Source: Opisthorchis felineus (lineage: Eukaryota > Platyhelminthes > Trematoda > Opisthorchiida > Opisthorchiidae). From it: a stretch of 64,000 bases of DNA. Below the pieces are notes generated by a model. It saw only the letters and a program-made list of their open reading frames with translations, was not told the DNA's origin and did no database searches. The stretch spans positions 385,809 through 449,808 of the forward strand of contig SJOL01006601.1 in assembly GCA_004794785.1 (NCBI GenBank). The letters run 5' to 3'. Shown piece after piece: positions 62,230 to 64,000 of the stretch. The position numbers were made by a program, and so were the translations under genes. Position 1 is the first letter of the stretch. Each line of letters starts with the position of its first letter.

Positions 62230-62548
62230 AGTGTTTTTTGATGTGTTTCTGATGGGCAGTGTGGTGCATCACACCCTCGTGGCAACTTCAAGTAAGCCAC
62301 TTTGACGGGACAAAGTATGTGGCCTGAAAGTTTTGCTCCTATTAAACAAAGACTTTTTTCCACAGTCCCTACCGTCTTGCCACACCTGATAAAATTACAC
62401 ATGAATTACAAGTGCTCAGAGACGGTTTCGGTTGGAATTAACAGAGGAATAGTGTAGCCCTCAATACACGCGCCATGTGATTCTAACTGTTATCAAAGCC
62501 CACTCAAGGGGTTTTTACCATCTAAGGGAAATAACTTTTTGTCCCCGA

Positions 62549-62806
62549 CTAGGCGTCTTCTAAAAGCAGCGACCAGACGAATGTAAAATTCTGCTCACTT
62601 GGTTCTTCTTCTTCAACAACAATGTGAATCCCAACCGAAAAGGATCCAGTCACCATGCGTTCCAAATTCAGCCTAATCTGTCCATTCGGTTGTATCTGCG
62701 GCGCCAGATTCATCAACAGAACCCAAAGCCACCGTGGGACACAAATAGAGGGGTACATTCCGAAGCGGCCTGCCAGAGCAGAGTGGCGCTGTCCGAAATC
62801 TGACAT
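62549..62806 (-). CDS. Possible coding frame, unknown protein (low confidence)
   Basis: A frame of about 85 codons runs from an ATG at 62806 to TAG at 62549, with the protein-like C-terminal segment VGIHIVVEEEEPSEQNFTF. It lies antisense within intron 3 of beta-mannosidase. A possible acceptor, GATGTCAG (62799-62806), could instead open the neighbouring frame, which is also open for about 45 codons. No family is recognised. It could be an exon of a nested gene, an old insertion or chance. Confidence 0.22.
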   Translation of the reverse strand: MSDFGQRHSALAGRFGMYPSICVPRWLWVLLMNLAPQIQPNGQIRLNLERMVTGSFSVGIHIVVEEEEPSEQNFTFVWSLLLEDA

Positions 62807-64000
62807 CACCAAAGATCTTTAGGTAGTGGTCAGATTGTAGACTCAAAGACGGCTTTCAAAGTAATTTTTACATCTAGTCACGGACAATAGCTTAGCATTG
62901 CTCATTTATTTGCAGTGCATCGACTTAATCCTTCTATATCTGCGCCAAAGCAGCTAACTAACACAAATTCAACTTGGTACTCCATTTTCTTAACATTTAC
63001 TTTATTTTGTTAATACCCTGTTGCGTAACTCTACCGCGCCGTTACACTCACCGAAGCTGTGAGCAGTTTCTATCCTTTATTATCGTGATGGCACATTTGA
63101 TATGCTGTTTTAGTCACCCGTGACTAATCAGTTTTAGTCGTTTAGCTGATATCAAGTGCCCTACTTTCGTTACACTGATCGGTCTAGCCATTCAAGCCAA
63201 TCCTCACATGTCACATGAACTTGTGAACCTCTGTAAAGGCACCCGCGTTTCTATGACTGTTTGATTTAATAGAGTATAGGGTTGTGATTGTGTACAAGAC
63301 ATCTGAACGTTGATTTGCCATTGCAAAGACGAAGCCAAGGTCAAAACTGATAACTGTAAGCACTTTTTCAAACTGCTGAACTGAAGCCTTATGAATGGCA
63401 GCAGTGGAAAATACAGATTATTTACTATGGCTCAGTTCCGCATCGATGTAGGCAGGGTTCCTAAATATCTTAGTTCAGTCTATGCCATTGAGAATAGAAT
63501 GGGGGACCCAATTATATCACGGTTGGAAGGCCGTACACACACTTAGTATCATCATGATTTTCTGGAGAGATCTTTATTGCACTGCAATCAGTATGGCTAC
63601 AGCTCTTTAGGCACACCGAGACTCAATGATTTGGAAAGCCAATCAATGCCGTGCACGTATTAATTGGTACATTTTTGTTGCCACGCGTCCGAACGACTTT
63701 CTTCCACTCAAGAAAATTAGTTAGATTAACTCATAACGATGTGAGTATTTTGCATGAAGATTGAACATTTGCCTACTTGAAAACTGCATTTTTTAAGGGA
63801 ACCTCCGATAGGGTCTGCGGTAATCTTGAGATAAGCATTTTTGGCGAGATGTGTTTGTGCTTCAGTTGCTCTAAACAACGACAATTCAGTAGAAATTCTA
63901 CTGAATACAAATGTTGAATTCAAGAAGACACCAGTCCTAGTTGTGTAATCATGTACGTACCTATTTATATTTATGTCAGTGTATACCGGATTCTGTCGTG

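Larger units (their letters stand above)
59869..64000 (+). other. Intron 3 of beta-mannosidase, incomplete
   Basis: It starts at GTAATT and shows no recognisable downstream exon (no G-D-V-H or S-E-Y-G-like frame), so it exceeds 4.1 kb. It carries a hammerhead-family insertion at 62052-62219, a short CATT/CATA repeat and an unexplained minus-strand frame near 62.7 kb. Confidence 0.8.

Noticed and set aside
1..64000. CRISPR arrays, rRNA and intact tRNA genes
   Set aside because: I saw no regularly spaced short repeats, rRNA-like sequence or complete tRNA cloverleaf. The only A/B-box pairs belong to SINEs.

Overview
The window reads as nuclear DNA of a metazoan with a large, repeat-rich genome. 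One gene is certain: a spliced lysosomal beta-mannosidase with a 10.2-kb first intron. The rest is intergenic or intronic sequence full of small, decayed interspersed repeats. Type I hammerhead ribozymes inside a ~300-bp repeat family, tRNA-derived SINEs, old LTR copies and moderate base composition together suggest a parasitic flatworm, most likely a trematode. That assignment is an inference. Most six-frame open frames here are short, begin at non-ATG codons and resemble nothing I recognise.

Layout. Positions 1-9,240 hold no supported gene. They contain a perfect 32-bp palindrome (1325-1356), a CA microsatellite, and three copies of the hammerhead repeat (4.86-5.55, 6.49-6.84 and 7.5-7.95 kb). 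The 6.5-kb copy is a long foldback with two hammerheads in opposite orientation. Positions 9,243-10,223 hold two minus-strand frames with protein-like composition, proposed only as possible exons. From 10.9 to 16 kb there are two more hammerhead-family insertions with target-site duplications (TSDs), a TA microsatellite, a tRNA-derived SINE (~13.2 kb) and a solo LTR with a perfect 5-bp TSD (15394-15802). Positions 16-43.9 kb are largely featureless apart from two hammerhead-family insertions (28.9 and 33.0 kb) and a hairpin at 41.27 kb. The 33.0-kb insertion has the best-preserved ribozyme and an 11-bp TSD. Positions 43.95-44.53 kb look like a broken ketoreductase-like gene relic, followed by a second SINE. 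The beta-mannosidase gene starts at 47801 on the plus strand, has three exons in the window (578 residues) and runs off the right edge.

The most interesting system is the hammerhead family. On the ribozyme strand every clear insertion ends at the same 3' terminus (GTATTTCGCT or a close variant). The 5' extent varies, 8-11-bp direct repeats flank several copies, and most copies have an inverted 5' part. Two copies require an RNA template longer than one monomer. This fits retrotransposition of multimeric, self-cleaving RNAs, as in metazoan retrozymes or Penelope-linked elements, with twin-priming-like inversion producing foldbacks.
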